64,000 bases of DNA, from assembly GCA_002221725.1 (NCBI GenBank), contig NJFT01000033.1, forward strand, positions 62,001 to 126,000, read 5' to 3'. The notes below the pieces were generated by a model. It was given only the letters and a program-made list of their open reading frames with translations. It was not told the DNA's origin and searched no databases. Below are positions 11,281 to 23,509 of the stretch, one piece after another (within the stretch, counting starts at the first letter, position 1; every line of letters begins with the position of its first letter). The stretch is from Scedosporium boydii (taxonomy: Eukaryota; Ascomycota; Sordariomycetes; Microascales; Microascaceae). A program made the position numbers and the translations under genes.

Positions 11281-12431
11281 CGTGGGCTGTGGCTTTGGGT
11301 GGGCGTGAAGCGTCCGAGTCTCAGAGCTTCAACTTCGAATCGTGAGAATGCTGTGATTTTTTTTTATCAGATCGATTGCTTCTGGCCAGCCAGTCGTCTA
11401 TTCAATTGAGATGTTGAAAGAGAGGAAAAGAGTGGGAGACGCCGTGTGGAATATCCGACCCCGTTGATTTCAGGACAGCTGTCTCATTAATATCCCACCT
11501 GTTGCGTCCCAGATTCGAGGTTAAGTGCTACGTCCGGCCCGTTCCTCTAGCCACACTTCCTGGAAAGGTCACGCCACAATTTATGCTAATACGGGAGTTG
11601 GATCTTCTTAAGGCCAATCGCGTGTGAAGATATTTGTCAAGGTCATGAGGCTCGTATAGACTCGTCTATAATTTACGGAAGAGATGGAAACCAACTTCTT
11701 AAATGCAATCCTGGAGGACGAGGAAAGTGGACCGAGAAGAGCTCCAAGGAGCTCTCGATTGATCAGCCTATCGACAGCTGGGAAGATCTCTCTGTACCCC
11801 GTAGCTTTCACCTATGTGCTTTGGACTAATTGATGAGCTCCAAAGTGGCTGCAGAAGCTTCAAGTCAGTCTTGTTGTTAGTGAGGCCAGATCTGGAGCTC
11901 TTGGCTCAATGGCACAACGACGGTGAGAGTGACGATCTGTCCAATCTTCGTGCATTGTGCAGCTCTTTCCGCTCCACTTCATCTGCACGCCTAATTTCGG
12001 CAGGGCCAAAACAACAAGAATCGGGCACGTGACATAGCCATTTCCAGCTCTTTCGCAGTCGCGTCTGCAAGTCCTCAGGCCGTCTCCCAGTCAACGCGCT
12101 TATCAATGATATGATCAAAGATGGTCCATTGGTGCCTGCCAATTTTGGTGGGTTGGCGGGGCGTGATACAACACCAAGACAACTCAAACTAGAAAGTAAA
12201 CATCGCCACGAACAAGTTGGATTCAACATTTCGAATCTTCCCCAGGCACACAGTCACCGAACTTTTTTTTTCTTTACGAAAGAAAACCAAAAGCAAAACT
12301 AATAACTCCGACTAGGAAAATCGGATTCCTCTTCTCTGCTGCTTAAGATGCAATAGCATTTAAGAGGTCCTCTCTTATTTCCCGCACACCCCGACAAACC
12401 CACCCACGCACCACATCACCGTCTACCAGCC
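11281..12431. other. Divergent promoter region, no gene
   Basis: About 1.15 kb separates the start codons of the cytochrome b5-like gene (-) and the coiled-coil gene (+), so both promoters lie here. T- and A-rich runs occur at 11356-11366 and 12264-12290. No supported coding sequence or RNA gene was found. Confidence 0.6.
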
Positions 12432-14370
12432 ATGGAAAATAACCCAAACCTGTCGAGCACCCCTCCGGGGTCTGCCAGAGCACTCAACATCTGCTCGCCA
12501 GACCGCGTTAACCAACAAAGACCCCATTCCGCCCTCATGTCCACGATACGAAACGAGCTACGGGACAGCTCCGTTCACGAGAAGATTTCCCAATTCAACA
12601 GCCTCGCGAGCCATGGAAAGCAGCTCGAGCGCAAGACAGCGGACGCCGCACTCACAAGGGCCCTTATCGGCCGCGAGGAGGCGGAAAATGAGGTGCGGAG
12701 AACTCGCGAGGAGAATAGGTTGTTGAGAAAGGCCCTCGAAGACAGCAAGGAAAGAGAGAAGCGAGTTAGTGAGCGCATGGAACAGGTTATGGTAAGTCTT
12801 TCCCCACGCCCCAAATGGCGACCTCGAATATGGGTCGATGGATATTAATTGGAGTTTTCTATAGGACCAATACATCCGCTTAAAAGAAATGCACCAACAT
12901 ACCCAAGCGATTTGGGAAAAAGAGATCCGACGACAACGAAAGGAGTACTTCAAAGCGCACTCGGTCGGAGTTAAACATGCGGAAGAACTCAAGTTGGCTA
13001 AGGAGTCCCTAAAGACAGTCGAGTCCAGCCTCGTCAAGGAGAAGGAGCGCAGCCGCGCCCGAGAGCAAGAAGCCTTCAAGGCACGCTATCAGATTGTCGG
13101 AGTGCAGGAGCAGCTCGAGCAGGCATTGGAGAGGGTCAAGGTCGTCGAACAGGAACGTGATGCCTTCAAGACCCTGGCAAAGAACGAGGAGGTAGCTCGC
13201 ATTGCTGCCGAGGGCTGCATACCGCTTCCCCCGGCCGACGATGCGGACGATGAGTTTGCGTCCCCCAAGAAGAAGCCCAGGGCATCCTTGTCCGTGGTGG
13301 ACATTGTCTCCTCTGCAGCTAGTGAGCAAGAGATTGAGGATCTTTCCCTGCAGCTCGAGTGGGAGAAGAAGCGCGCGGACCGGGCGCAAGAACATGTTGA
13401 TTTCCTCCTCGTAGAGTGCGAGCTACGCTCTTGCCCATGCGCAAGGTCGAACAGGCGGACGACCTTGCTCTCGCCTCGCCGCATGCGACCTCAGAATATT
13501 GAGATTTTGGACGGTGCTGATTTGGCCATTCTTAGCAAGAGGGCCGCCAACGCCGAAATCGCCATTCCAGAATTGGAGGTTCAGGCTAGAGCCCCTATGC
13601 AGGAGGAGGAGGAGCAAGAGGCAATCGTTGCTCCGCAGCCCAAGCCTAAACCCAAGGAAAAGCGTCGAAGCACCATTTTCTGCCCCAAGGAGGGCATCTT
13701 CCGCACCGTCTCGCAAGAAGAGGCCGAAGCTCTGGAAAAGGTCGAGGAAGATACGTACACCGAGCCACCTACCCCCGTCGAGCCTAGGCCGGATCATCCC
13801 AAGTACTCCAGGACTCCCTCCGTCGACCCGCCTTCCTTTGCCCTCCTAGTGCAGGAGCGAACCTCTCTCCTCTCCCTCCTTAACGCCCCCCACGAAGACA
13901 TGCATGATGACTATACCGATGATCTCCCCTCGATCCCTACCATGTCCGACATGTCCAACGAAGATAACGCCCGATGCATTGTCTATGAGGATGAGAACGC
14001 TACGCCACGCGCTCAGATGCAAGTAGACACGACGGATGGATCGCGGCCCCATACCTCAGCGGCGTTCTACACGGTCACCACCACGACAACAGTCCCTCTA
14101 CGAGACGATAAGATCCCGGAAGAGTCAGACTTCCAGGACCGCGTGAGGAGCCAGTCGCGGGGCAGCCAGTCGTCCTTTGATGCCTCGAACCCTGCCTTGA
14201 CGCCGACCATGACGCGGGAGCAGGCGCTTGCTCAGATCCGTGAACGTCGGGGGCGTGCGCGGAGCGCGGCACAGGGAGCCGCGACGCCACGGAGGCAGAT
14301 GGTTAAGGGTGTGGAGAGGAGGGACATGAGTGCGCCGACGGCGCGTCTCGCTAACAAGTCTCGATCTTAA
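12432..14370 (+). CDS. Coiled-coil protein, tentatively spindle-pole Cut12/SnaD-like
   Basis: Two exons, 12432-12791 and 12865-14370, join in phase 0 to 621 residues. Residues about 35-240 are strongly heptad-like and rich in Glu, Lys, Arg and Gln (for example REEAENEVRRTREENRLL), predicting a long coiled coil that the intron interrupts. A short Cys cluster (VECELRSCPCARS) sits near 325. The rest is acidic and low-complexity with many Ser/Thr-Pro sites (SPKKKPRAS, PPTPVEP, SRTPSVDP), possible CDK or MAP kinase targets, and a basic C-terminus rich in Arg. The opening of the coiled coil (DAALTRALIGREEAE) reminds me of the Pezizomycotina Cut12/SnaD spindle-pole-body family, but this is memory of a weakly conserved family. 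Safe statement: an intracellular coiled-coil protein of filamentous ascomycetes. Confidence 0.72.
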
Positions 14371-16748
14371 TGGAGTTGGTGCGGCGAGTCAGGAGCCTTG
14401 GTGTCTCGAGGACTACACTTACCGCTTAAAGCTGGTATTGGAGTTTCACCGGTCACTCTCAGGGCTCTATAGGCCCTCCATGGTGGGTGTTGTAAGAGTG
14501 ATTCCTAATGAATGGTGTTGTATAAGGGAGTTTGGAGATGTGGCTGCCTTTGCAGCTGTTGAGCTTTGTTCATTTCCCCCCTTTCGTCTTTGTACGAGTG
14601 ATGCAGATATATGAAGGGGGCAAAAGGATCACGATATGCATTTTGTCATGTGGTGTTCAGGCGCAAAAATCGGGTTTTGCGATGATAGGAAAGGGAATAC
14701 CATGATTAATGCCTGTTGGATCCTTGTGTTTTGTTACTGTTTGGCCTAATTTTTATTGTTCTCTTTTTGTTTTCTATAGCCCGTTGTTCTAGATATCTTG
14801 CCTGGGGGCCTTCCTCATCTTCAGGGCGTTTCTATTTTTGTCCGTTTCTCGTCGGTTTCCCTCTCTTTTCCCCTATTCTATGTTTACTAGTAGGAGATGA
14901 ATGATGTAGGTGAGCGCTTGTGGAATTGTTCACCCTCATGTTCACTGTTACATTAGAATATATCAGATTGATATGCTTGTTCTTTGCGTGTTTATCCCTC
15001 GACCGGGCTGAGATGGGAGATCTGACACACTGACGAAGTCGAACCATCGTCGTATTAATCGTCGCCACGTTGGCTAGCCAAACCAAGCCTGCGGCCCGCT
15101 CCTTCAATCCTTCGAAGGTGGCCGGTTCTCTGGTTGTTGGCATGGCTTTCACTCGCTGGCTAGGATGGCTGGCCTAGTCTCTGGAGATCGCAAACCGGAA
15201 GGCGGGTGGATTCCTGGTCGCATATACGGACGGCCTTTGCGAGACGTTGGGTGCAGGACACGGCCTGGCCTCGAGTTGGAAGAGCTGGAATACCGAGGCT
15301 CTCTTTGATCCTTTGGGATCCTTCGCCGGGCATTCGATTTATCTTGAGCTCCATTGCCTCTAAAGTCCTTGCCTGAACACGGAGCCCGATGGCGAGCATG
15401 GCCTGGAAGGATAGTAATGGCTAGCCTATGCGGACCAGAAGAGCTCTCTCCTCCCCTGGTTCAATTGGGCAAATTGGTGCGACAATCGAGGTCCTCCATC
15501 ATCGCGAACTGGAAATATCCATCTCGGCACCTCAACCCTCACACAATTCTGTCAAGTCTCAATCCCAATGTTCGTCGCACTAACAAAAATATGCAGGAGT
15601 CTGTTTCGCAAAGTTCTTGGCTGCTCGAGACATCGAGCGCTGATGTCGCAGTTTGCAGCAGGGGACACAGACGCTCAAGAAAATTCTCTGAAACTCGGAG
15701 TGTATCGCGCCCCTGCCAGCACGAACATCCAATGCAACCTTTTAAGACCGACTGGTATCCAAGATCGCCCCAGCCTCACTGACATTTGGCGCATCGACCA
15801 TGTGTCTCTTGCCCGTCCTCTGGTCATGGCGACCCTTCAAACGGCCCCAATTCCATCATCCATTATGATTGAGCTATACTTCCCTTCCCCCCCTTCTTCG
15901 TCCATACCCCTGCTCCTGCTCTTGTGCTTTTGCTGCCCACCCCTTTTACCCAATCTGGAAATGTGACGTCTGCTTGGGCCTCTGCCATTGGCTAACTCTA
16001 ATAAGAAAATCGCCCTTGCGATGACTGGAAAGTTCCCACAGTTCAACACATCCTCTGGGGATCTCCCTTGCCAGTTCCTGGGTTGAATCCTTCAGATGAT
16101 CGTCGCAGAAGTGGTCGACCTGCCCTTTTGGTGGGATCGCTTTTCTTGTTTGCACCTCTGCCGATGCTACGCCTCGACTACCTCTGTTCTCCGCATCGAT
16201 GATTACCATGGCAGTGTATTTTAGCGTTCTCATGCGCATTTCTACTCAGAGTAACGGTGGTACCAGTAGAATTCCCTCTCATTGAGTGTAGTATTACTAG
16301 TGTCCAGACCAGGATCTTGTCTTACTCTCAGCCTGGTGATGGAGCCCCTTGACGAGCCGTCTCTCTTCTCTCGGTATGTTCCCCCGGGCGAAGAAGGGGT
16401 ATGTCTCTGACATTTGGACCATGCGGGAATTGGGAAGGATTCTAACCCCAACTCCCTGGTCTCCGCCTAGGAAGGCTTACCATCGTGAAATGAGTGTATA
16501 AGTGAAGGCCCCAGCCCATTCCTCTCCCCCACGGGGACGTCCGTCCCATCTCGGTTTTTTGTTTCTTTCTCCTGTTCGGTGACTTTTCTTCGACACCTTT
16601 CGTTCGTTTCTCCTGTGATCTTGGTTTTCTTGAGACCCAAGTCACTCTTTTTCTTGGACTCAGTGCCTTCTTCTTTTTGTCAACCCTTCTCTTCAACCCG
16701 GGTCCGGAACCCTGACCGTTCTTCATATTCTTTCTTTCTCTGCCCACT
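14371..16748. other. 2.4-kb intergenic region, no supported gene
   Basis: Contains short open stretches up to about 140 codons near 15354-15966 (+) that share no recognisable domain. The last 200 bp are CT-rich promoter of the next gene. No RNA gene or mobile element was recognised. Confidence 0.55.
16497..16745 (+). promoter_or_regulatory. Promoter of the GPI-anchored repeat protein
   Basis: TATAAG at 16497-16502 is followed by a pyrimidine-rich stretch (about 16550-16740) running up to the ATG at 16749. The arrangement matches the TATA plus CT-tract core promoters seen before other surface-protein genes in this window. Confidence 0.45.
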
Positions 16749-19135
16749 ATGACCCGGTTCAGTTCGCTCCTCGTGGCGTGCCTTGTGGCACCGCTGGCTC
16801 TTGCTAGCCCTTTTGTGTCCCATCAAGATAGAAAGGCGGGTGGTTCTAGAGCCAAGATAGTCCGAAACGTACCTGAGCCTCTTGTTCGGAGGGACGGGCG
16901 CCTGGTTTCGAGGGAACCTGGTGCTCCTATGGTTAGGCGGAATGGTCTTGTGGCGAGGACTGACACGAGAGCTGTCAGTCTTGAACAGACACTTGAAAAT
17001 GAGCCATTGTTCAATAGGTAACATGCCACTCCTGTCTTCATTTTATCTGGCAACGGGCCATTAACGTAACATGGTTAATAGTTCCGACATCACCCTCTTT
17101 ACGGGCCCCTCAATTGAAGTAGTCTGCACGAGGTGCTGCTCCAAAGGAAGTGTGGAAGCCACCTTCCCTTCCGACCTCAACGACATTGTCAACCCCAAAT
17201 TCCGAATCGATCTCGTGGGCGTCGAGGCTCTCGTTGAGCTGGACGTAGTTGTCTCCGCTCAAAGCAACTTTCAAGTTCCGCTACTTAAACTTCCTCCTGG
17301 ACTCACCAACATTGAGCTGCCTGGGTTCAAGGCTGGACTCTTCATCGATCTCGTCCTCCTCTTTGAGCTCTCTGCAGAAGTTGATCTTAGTGGTGGATTT
17401 TATCTCAAGATTCCTGATGGTTCTTTCTTTGAGATTGATATCACTGCCGAGGGCCTCCACTCTGAAGACTTGTATGGGAAACCCCTTTCCAAACCTTCTA
17501 CCAAAAGGAAAGAAAATATACTCACATGATTTCTGTCACAGCACCGGTGTTGTCTCGAAGCCTCTGCCAATCACCATCAACAAAAACAACACCCAAGTCG
17601 ACATCAAAGTGGATCTTCAACTCAAGGCCTCTCTCGGAATTAGTGGTGGAACCGACCAAGGGGTCTCTGTCCCCGGCCTAGGCGAAGTAGGCATCCCGTT
17701 CGTCGACCTCCCCAACATCGGCGCTGGAGCCGAAGTCGGCGCCTTCATCAACATTGTCGAGTTCATCGGCAGCGTCGCCCCCACCAACTCGTGCGCTCTA
17801 GAGGCCATCCCCGAGATCAATGTCAACATCGGTACCTTTGCCCAGGTCGGCGTCTCCTTCCTGGACAATTTCGTGGGCCTCGAGCCCTCTGCCACCACTA
17901 CGCTTTTCGTGCTCCCGCTCCCTACTGCGTGCATCGTGCCGCTCGGCCAGCCGGTGCCGATTAGGTCCTTGCCTTTGGCTACGGAACGTCAATGCGTCGC
18001 GACCCCGGCGGCTTCAAATGTTCTCGCCATCGAATCCGGTTCGTCGAGGACCTTGACTGCCGGCGAGCCCATCACCACAATCCATATTACGAGGACGTCT
18101 ACCCTCCAACGCACCATCCACACCTACGCGGCAGAGACCCCTAAACTCCTAGGCCGCACCCTAGGAGCCGAAGGCGTCATCACGCAGCTTACGGCTGTCG
18201 CTTGCGCCACGGCCGCGGTTGTCTGCCCTATCGAGCTCAGGACAACCGTCACCTACGAAGCCACCGTCTGCCCGCCCGCCGCTACGCAGGCCCGTGGTTG
18301 TTTCGCTGGCATCACGGATGCTTCGACGTTTGTGCCTACCTCGGTGGTTAATGCCGTCACTAGGGAGCAGCAGCAGCAGCCCACTGGCACGACGGTAACT
18401 GATGCCAGCGAGGCCGTTACCATCGAGACCGTCGATCCTACCGCCATCATTACCGCCGCGGTTCCTCCACCTCTTGGGCTCTCTACTATCACACGCGGCC
18501 TTGACGGTCAGCAGTCTGTCGAAGCTCCGGCCCCGCCTCTCGGCCTTTCTACTCTTACGGTTGTCCCTGGCGTCATTCCTACTCCGGGAAATGCGGCGCA
18601 GGCTAGTGGAACAAATGCCGTACTTGCTCCAGCTGTCTCTAGTCCTGCCCCTCCGCTTGGTCTCTCTACCATCACGATTGTCCCGGCAGCGGGGAATGCA
18701 GCTCAAGTCAGTGGGTCAAGCGCGGTGGTTCCTCCGCCCATCTCTTCTCCTGCTCCTCTACCTGGCTTCTCCACCCTCTCTGCCATCCCAAGCGCCATTC
18801 CCGCACCAGAGAGTGCGGCGGAATTTAGCGGATCGAAAGCGGTGTTTGCTCCCGATGCCTCTGCTCCCGCCCCTCCTGTTGGTTTCTCCACCCTCACAGT
18901 TGTCCCCGGCGTAGTCCCCGTCGTGGAGAATGCGGCTGCGGCTCAGGTTAGTGGCTCTACTCCCGCTCCACCTCTTGGTCTCTCCACCATTACGACGCTT
19001 GCCGGCCCCGTCTCCAGTGCGGGAGCGCAGGGCGCTGCTGCGCAGCAGTCGCCGGTTCAGGTCGCTGGTGCGCCGAGGGTCGGGGGGAGTCTTCTTGCTT
19101 TGGTGGCGGCTTTGGCGGCGGTTGTGATGATATAG
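16749..19135 (+). CDS. GPI-anchored cell-wall protein with Pro/Ala/Ser repeats
   Basis: Three exons, 16749-17017, 17082-17471 and 17542-19135, join in frame to 750 residues. Residues 1-19 are a signal peptide (hydrophobic LLVACLVAPLALA). A basic, dibasic-rich propeptide-like stretch follows. Exon 2 and early exon 3 encode a beta-rich module (CTRCCSKGSVEATFP near 98, then alternating Val/Leu/Asp strands) seen in uncharacterised fungal surface proteins. A Ser/Thr/Ala-rich region leads into six imperfect repeats carrying the core PPxG[LF]ST[IL][TS] (18463-18995). The chain ends in a hydrophobic tail without charge (LLALVAALAAVVMI), a GPI signal. Expected at the cell wall or plasma membrane, possibly in adhesion or wall structure (inferred). 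Repeats of this kind usually vary in number between strains. Confidence 0.82.
18463..18995 (+). repeat. Six imperfect in-frame repeats in the wall protein gene
   Basis: Units of roughly 25-45 codons each begin with the peptide core PPLGLST[IL]T or a close variant (PLPGFSTLS, PPVGFSTLT) and continue with VVPG-type and Ala/Gln/Ser-Gly spacers. The copies differ at many third positions, so the array is not recent, but codons for the core are still closely similar. Confidence 0.85.
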
Positions 19136-19586
19136 TGGGAGCGTATACTTTTCTTGAGTATATTCTTTTTATTTTCGTTATTTTTCTCTTCTTTTTGTAT
19201 TAGTATTATATTTTCCGTCGTAGATATCTAGTTTTAAGCCGACCTTCTTTTGCCAAGACACAGAAGATGAAGAAAATGGTACCAGACAATACTCGAAATT
19301 GTACTGAATAGAACCGTGGAATTGAGTTGCCGTATGTACCTTCCACATCTCTCTGTAGAAGCTGGGTTTCTCGGGAAATCTGCGGATCAATTGAACGTGT
19401 TCCCACCGCCTTCCTAATTTCACTTTACTGGAGCTCCTCGCTTTTCTGCCGCGTCCAGCCAACTCCCGCCCGCTTCTCGACTTTTTTTTTTTCTTTTTAT
19501 CTGACCTTTTTTCTTCGTCTAAAATCCCTATCGACGGACGTCATCACAATACCCCATACCATCTGTCCCTAGCGGTATCCTCACAG
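19136..19586. other. Intergenic region with Mtr4 promoter
   Basis: The first part is T-rich 3' untranslated sequence of the wall-protein gene. A T-rich tract at about 19482-19516 precedes the helicase ATG by 70 bp. No gene was seen. Confidence 0.55.
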
Positions 19587-22500
19587 ATGGCTGATCTTTT
19601 TGACGTTTTCGCGGCCGACCCTCAATCCGACGATGAGTCCGATTCCGAGGAGGCCCCCGTTGCAGTCGCACCGCCCACAGACAAGCGCAAGAAGCGCAGG
19701 GCCGACGGTGCGATAAAGAACGGCAATTCCCCACGGTCGACGCAATCCCCGCCGACAAAATCATCCAGAGGTAGTGCTCCCGCGTCGGACGAGCACGACG
19801 ACAAGCGACGCAAGAAGGAAGATGAGAAGCCCGTCCTGACGGATACGTTCGAGACGGCCGCCTCTCGCGAGGTCGCTGCGGCCGAGTCTCTAGTCACGGC
19901 CGAGACCGAAGAGGGCTCCCTCGTTCTTTCCCACAATATCCAGCATCAGGTTGCCCTGCCGCCGGACCTCGACTACGAGTACGTGCCGCTATCCGAACAC
20001 AAACCCCCCGCCGAGCCGGCAAGGACGTGGGATTTCAAGCTCGATCCTTTCCAGAGTCTTGCGGTGGCGTCGATCGAGCGGGATGAGAGCGTGTTGGTTT
20101 CGGCGCATACGTCGGCCGGAAAGACGGTTGTTGCGGAGTATGCTATTGCGCAGTGCTTGAAGCGGAATCAGCGAGTCATTTACACAAGTCCGATCAAGGC
20201 CCTCAGTAACCAAAAGTATCGAGATTTTGATGCCGTCTTTGGCGACGTGGGCTTGATGACGGGTGATATCACGATTAACCCTACGGCTTCGTGTCTGGTC
20301 ATGACGACGGAGATCTTGCGGTCCATGTTGTACAGAGGTTCCGAGATTATGCGCGAGGTTGCCTGGGTCGTTTTCGATGAGGTGCATTATCTTCGCGAGA
20401 AGACGAGAGGTGTCGTGTGGGAGGAGACCATCATCTTGCTCCCCGACAAGGTCCGCTACGTATTCCTCTCCGCCACCATTCCCAACGCCTTCCAATTCGC
20501 CGAGTGGATAGCCAAGATCCACCACCAGGCCTGCCACGTCGTCTATACCGACTTCCGACCTACACCCCTGCAAAACTACTTCTTCCCTGCCGGCCATGAC
20601 GGAATATATCTCGTCGTGGACGAAAAGAGGAATTTCAAGGAGCAAAACTTCAATAAGGCCATGGCGCTGGTCGAGCAGAAGAAGAAGGAGAGCGAAGAGC
20701 GGCCCGGCGGCGGCGGTGGCGGCAAGGGTAAGAACAAGGGTAGGAAGGGACGCAACGAGGTGGCCGATAGCAAGTCGGACATCAGCAAGGTCATCAAGAT
20801 GATTATTCGGAAGAAGTTCGACCCCGTCATCGTCTTCAGCTTCAGCAAGCGAGAGTGCGAGAGCCTTGCTCTTTCGATATCCAACATTTGTTTCAATAAC
20901 GACTCGGAGAAGAAGATGGTGCAGCGCGTCTTCTCCAACGCCGTCATGAGCTTGGCCGAGGCCGATCGTGATCTTCCGCAGATTGCCAACCTTCTCCCCC
21001 TTTTGGAGCGAGGCATTGGCGTGCATCACTCCGGCTTGCTTCCTATCTTGAAGGAGACTATCGAGATTCTCTTCCAGGAGTCCCTCGTCAAGGTCCTCTT
21101 CGCGACTGAGACGTTCTCTATCGGTCTGAACATGCCTGCCAAGACCGTTGTTTTCACGCAAGTCACAAAGTGGGATGGTATTAAGAGACGCCCTCTCACA
21201 CCCGGCGAGTATGTCCAGATGTCCGGCCGTGCTGGTCGTCGTGGTCTTGATGCTCGAGGTATTGTGATTATGATGATTGATGAATCTATGGAGCCGGAGG
21301 TCGCCAAGGAGATTGTCGTGGGAGAACAGGAGAGGCTAAACTCTGCCTTCTACCTCGGCTACAACATGGTGCTGAACCTTCTGCGTATCGAAGCCGTTTC
21401 GCCCGAGTACATGCTGGAGCGCTGTTTCTTCCAGTTCCAGAACGCTGCTAGTGTACCCGCTCTGGAGAAGGAGCTCATGTCGCTGCAGCTCGACCGCGAC
21501 GGATTGATGATCCCCGACGAGTCGACCATGAAGGAATACTACAACCTGCGAAAGCAGATCAATTCTTATACCCAAGACATGCGAGCGGTCATCCAGCATC
21601 CCGCACACTGTTGGGAATTCTTGCAGCCTGGCCGCCTTGTGCGAATCTACGACCCTAAATTTACGGGAGACGAGGGCGACGTGCTCGAGACGCGTGATTT
21701 CGGCTGGGGTATTGTTGTCAGCTCCATGGATCGTCGCCGTAATAAGATTGGCGGCAACGACGATTATCCACCTCAGGAGTCCAAGATGATAGACGTCCTT
21801 ATGAATGTGCCCGCCGATACGGACACCAACTTTGTTTTCCCCAGCGGCGGCTTGGCCCTACCTAAGGGGATCAGCCCCGAGCGCCCTGGAGAGAAGACGC
21901 GGTTCGAGCGGATTCCCTGCCTCCTCACCTGCATTCAGTCGATTAGCCAGATCCGGCTTTTCATGCCCAAGAACATCGACTCGCCTAGTGAGCGAGCCAA
22001 CCTCCGGAAAGCACTCAGCGAAGTGCAGCGAAGGTTCCCCGATGGAGTGCCGATCCTCGACCCGCTCGAGAACATGGACATCACCGACGACTCCTTCAAG
22101 CAGCTCCTCCGCAAGATCGAAGTTCTCGAGTCCCGTCTCCTAGCGAACCCCCTCCACGGTTCGCCCGAGCTACCCAAGCTCTGGGAGCTCTACCGCCGCA
22201 AGCTCAAGCTCACGGACAAGATCAAGGAGACCAAGATGTCAATCGCCAAAGCTCACAGCATCGTGCAAATGGAAGAGCTCAAGTCCCGCAAGCGCGTCCT
22301 CCGCCGCCTCGGCTTCATCAACGAGGCCGAGGTCGTGCAGCTCAAGGCGCGCGTCGCCTGCGAGATCTCGTCGACCGAGGGCCACGAGCTGCTCCTCTCG
22401 GAGCTCCTCTTCGAGCGCTTCTTCAATGAGATGACGCCCGAGATGTGCGCATCCGTGCTCAGCTGCTTCGTCTTCGACGAGAAGGTCAACGCGCCGGCGC

Positions 22501-22944
22501 TCAGGGAAGCCCTGGCGAAGCCGTACGCGGAGATTGTGGCCAAGGCGAGGATCATTGCGAGGGTGAGCCAGGAGAGTAAGCTTGATATGGACGAAGAAGC
22601 GTATGTGGAGAAGCTGAAATGGCAGTTGATGGAGCTTGTTTATGCGTGGGCCGAGGGCCGTCCGTTTGCGGAGATTTGGTACGTCTACCCCTTTTGCCCC
22701 TATTTTCCCTGGAGTTCTTTCTTGCTCTTTTACGACGAGTTAATGTCTAACAAATTTCTCTAGCAAAATGGCGGACGTCTACGAGGGCTCCATTATCCGC
22801 CATTTCCGCCGTCTCGAAGAATTGATTCGCCAAATGGCCCAGGCCGGCAAGGTCATGGGTAGCGAGGAGTTGACTCAAAAGTTTGAGGAGAGTCTGAACA
22901 AGATCAGGCGCGACATTGTCGCTGCCCAGAGTTTGTATCTGTAA
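19587..22944 (+). CDS. mtr4: ATP-dependent RNA helicase Mtr4 (exosome cofactor)
   Basis: Nuclear DExH-box helicase that unwinds and feeds RNA to the exosome, alone and in the TRAMP complex; needed for rRNA 3' processing and RNA surveillance. Two exons, 19587-22678 and 22764-22944, give 1090 residues (yeast Mtr4 is 1073). Motifs: AHTSAGKT (about 173-180), DEVH (264-267), SATIP (295-299), and QMSGRAGRRGLD (544-555). A Gly-rich insertion (GGGGGGKGKNKGRKG, about 375-390) lies where other Mtr4 proteins have a variable loop. The arch/KOW insertion begins near 675 (FLQPGRLVRIYD), and a DSHCT domain ends the protein. The small second exon completes DSHCT (ELIRQMAQAGKVMG, ending AAQSLYL). The acidic N-terminus MADLFDVFA is typical of fungal Mtr4. 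The related Ski2 lacks this N-terminus and has a different insertion. Confidence 0.96.
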
Positions 22945-23509
22945 GCAGATTCGTCTTTCAGATATCACTATGGACTGAATGATCGTGTGATCGTGTGAGT
23001 GAAAGCGTCGAAAAAAGAGAATGGAAGGGGCATTGCCTTTTTTTTTTTTTTTTTTTTTTTTTTGAGAACAAACCAAAAAAACGATGGAGCGTCTTGTCAA
23101 CGAAGGGCTCGTTTGGCACAGCTCTATGCAGGAATTTCCTTGAGTTTGTCTGTGTGTAGATAATGATACCTTGATGAGTTCTTTTACTATGCACTATGCA
23201 GTGTATATAGACTTTATTCTTTCCTACACTCTGGTTTGTATGGGATGAATCCTTTATCGATATTAGTTTTGCGGGATCTTGGAATCCCCAATGCTAAGGT
23301 ATAAGCTGAAAAGTAATGTATGCGCCCCCTTGCCATTGTATCCTTGACGCCGTTCCTCTTGGATGCTTCGATCTATGCCGAGTCGATGTGTTTGTTTCTT
23401 ACATGATACAAAATGCCGCCCATTAAAGCCCCGTATTCATACAAAAGTGTCCCGTTTCCGATAGTCATAACGTCGTCGATGATTCCTCCCGGTGCACTTA
23501 TAACCATAA
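22945..23509. other. Convergent spacer between mtr4 and dsc3
   Basis: Tail-to-tail spacer of about 565 bp holding both 3' untranslated regions. A run of 26 T residues lies at 23038-23063. No gene is present. Confidence 0.65.
23038..23063. repeat. Poly(T) tract, 26 nt
   Basis: An uninterrupted T homopolymer 94 bp past the mtr4 stop codon. On the minus strand it is a poly(A) run. Length in the true genome may differ, because homopolymers are error-prone in sequencing. Confidence 0.9.

Noticed and set aside
19989..21161. 390-codon antisense frame within mtr4
   Set aside because: Lies wholly opposite the conserved helicase core; translation has no recognisable family and arises from codon bias.
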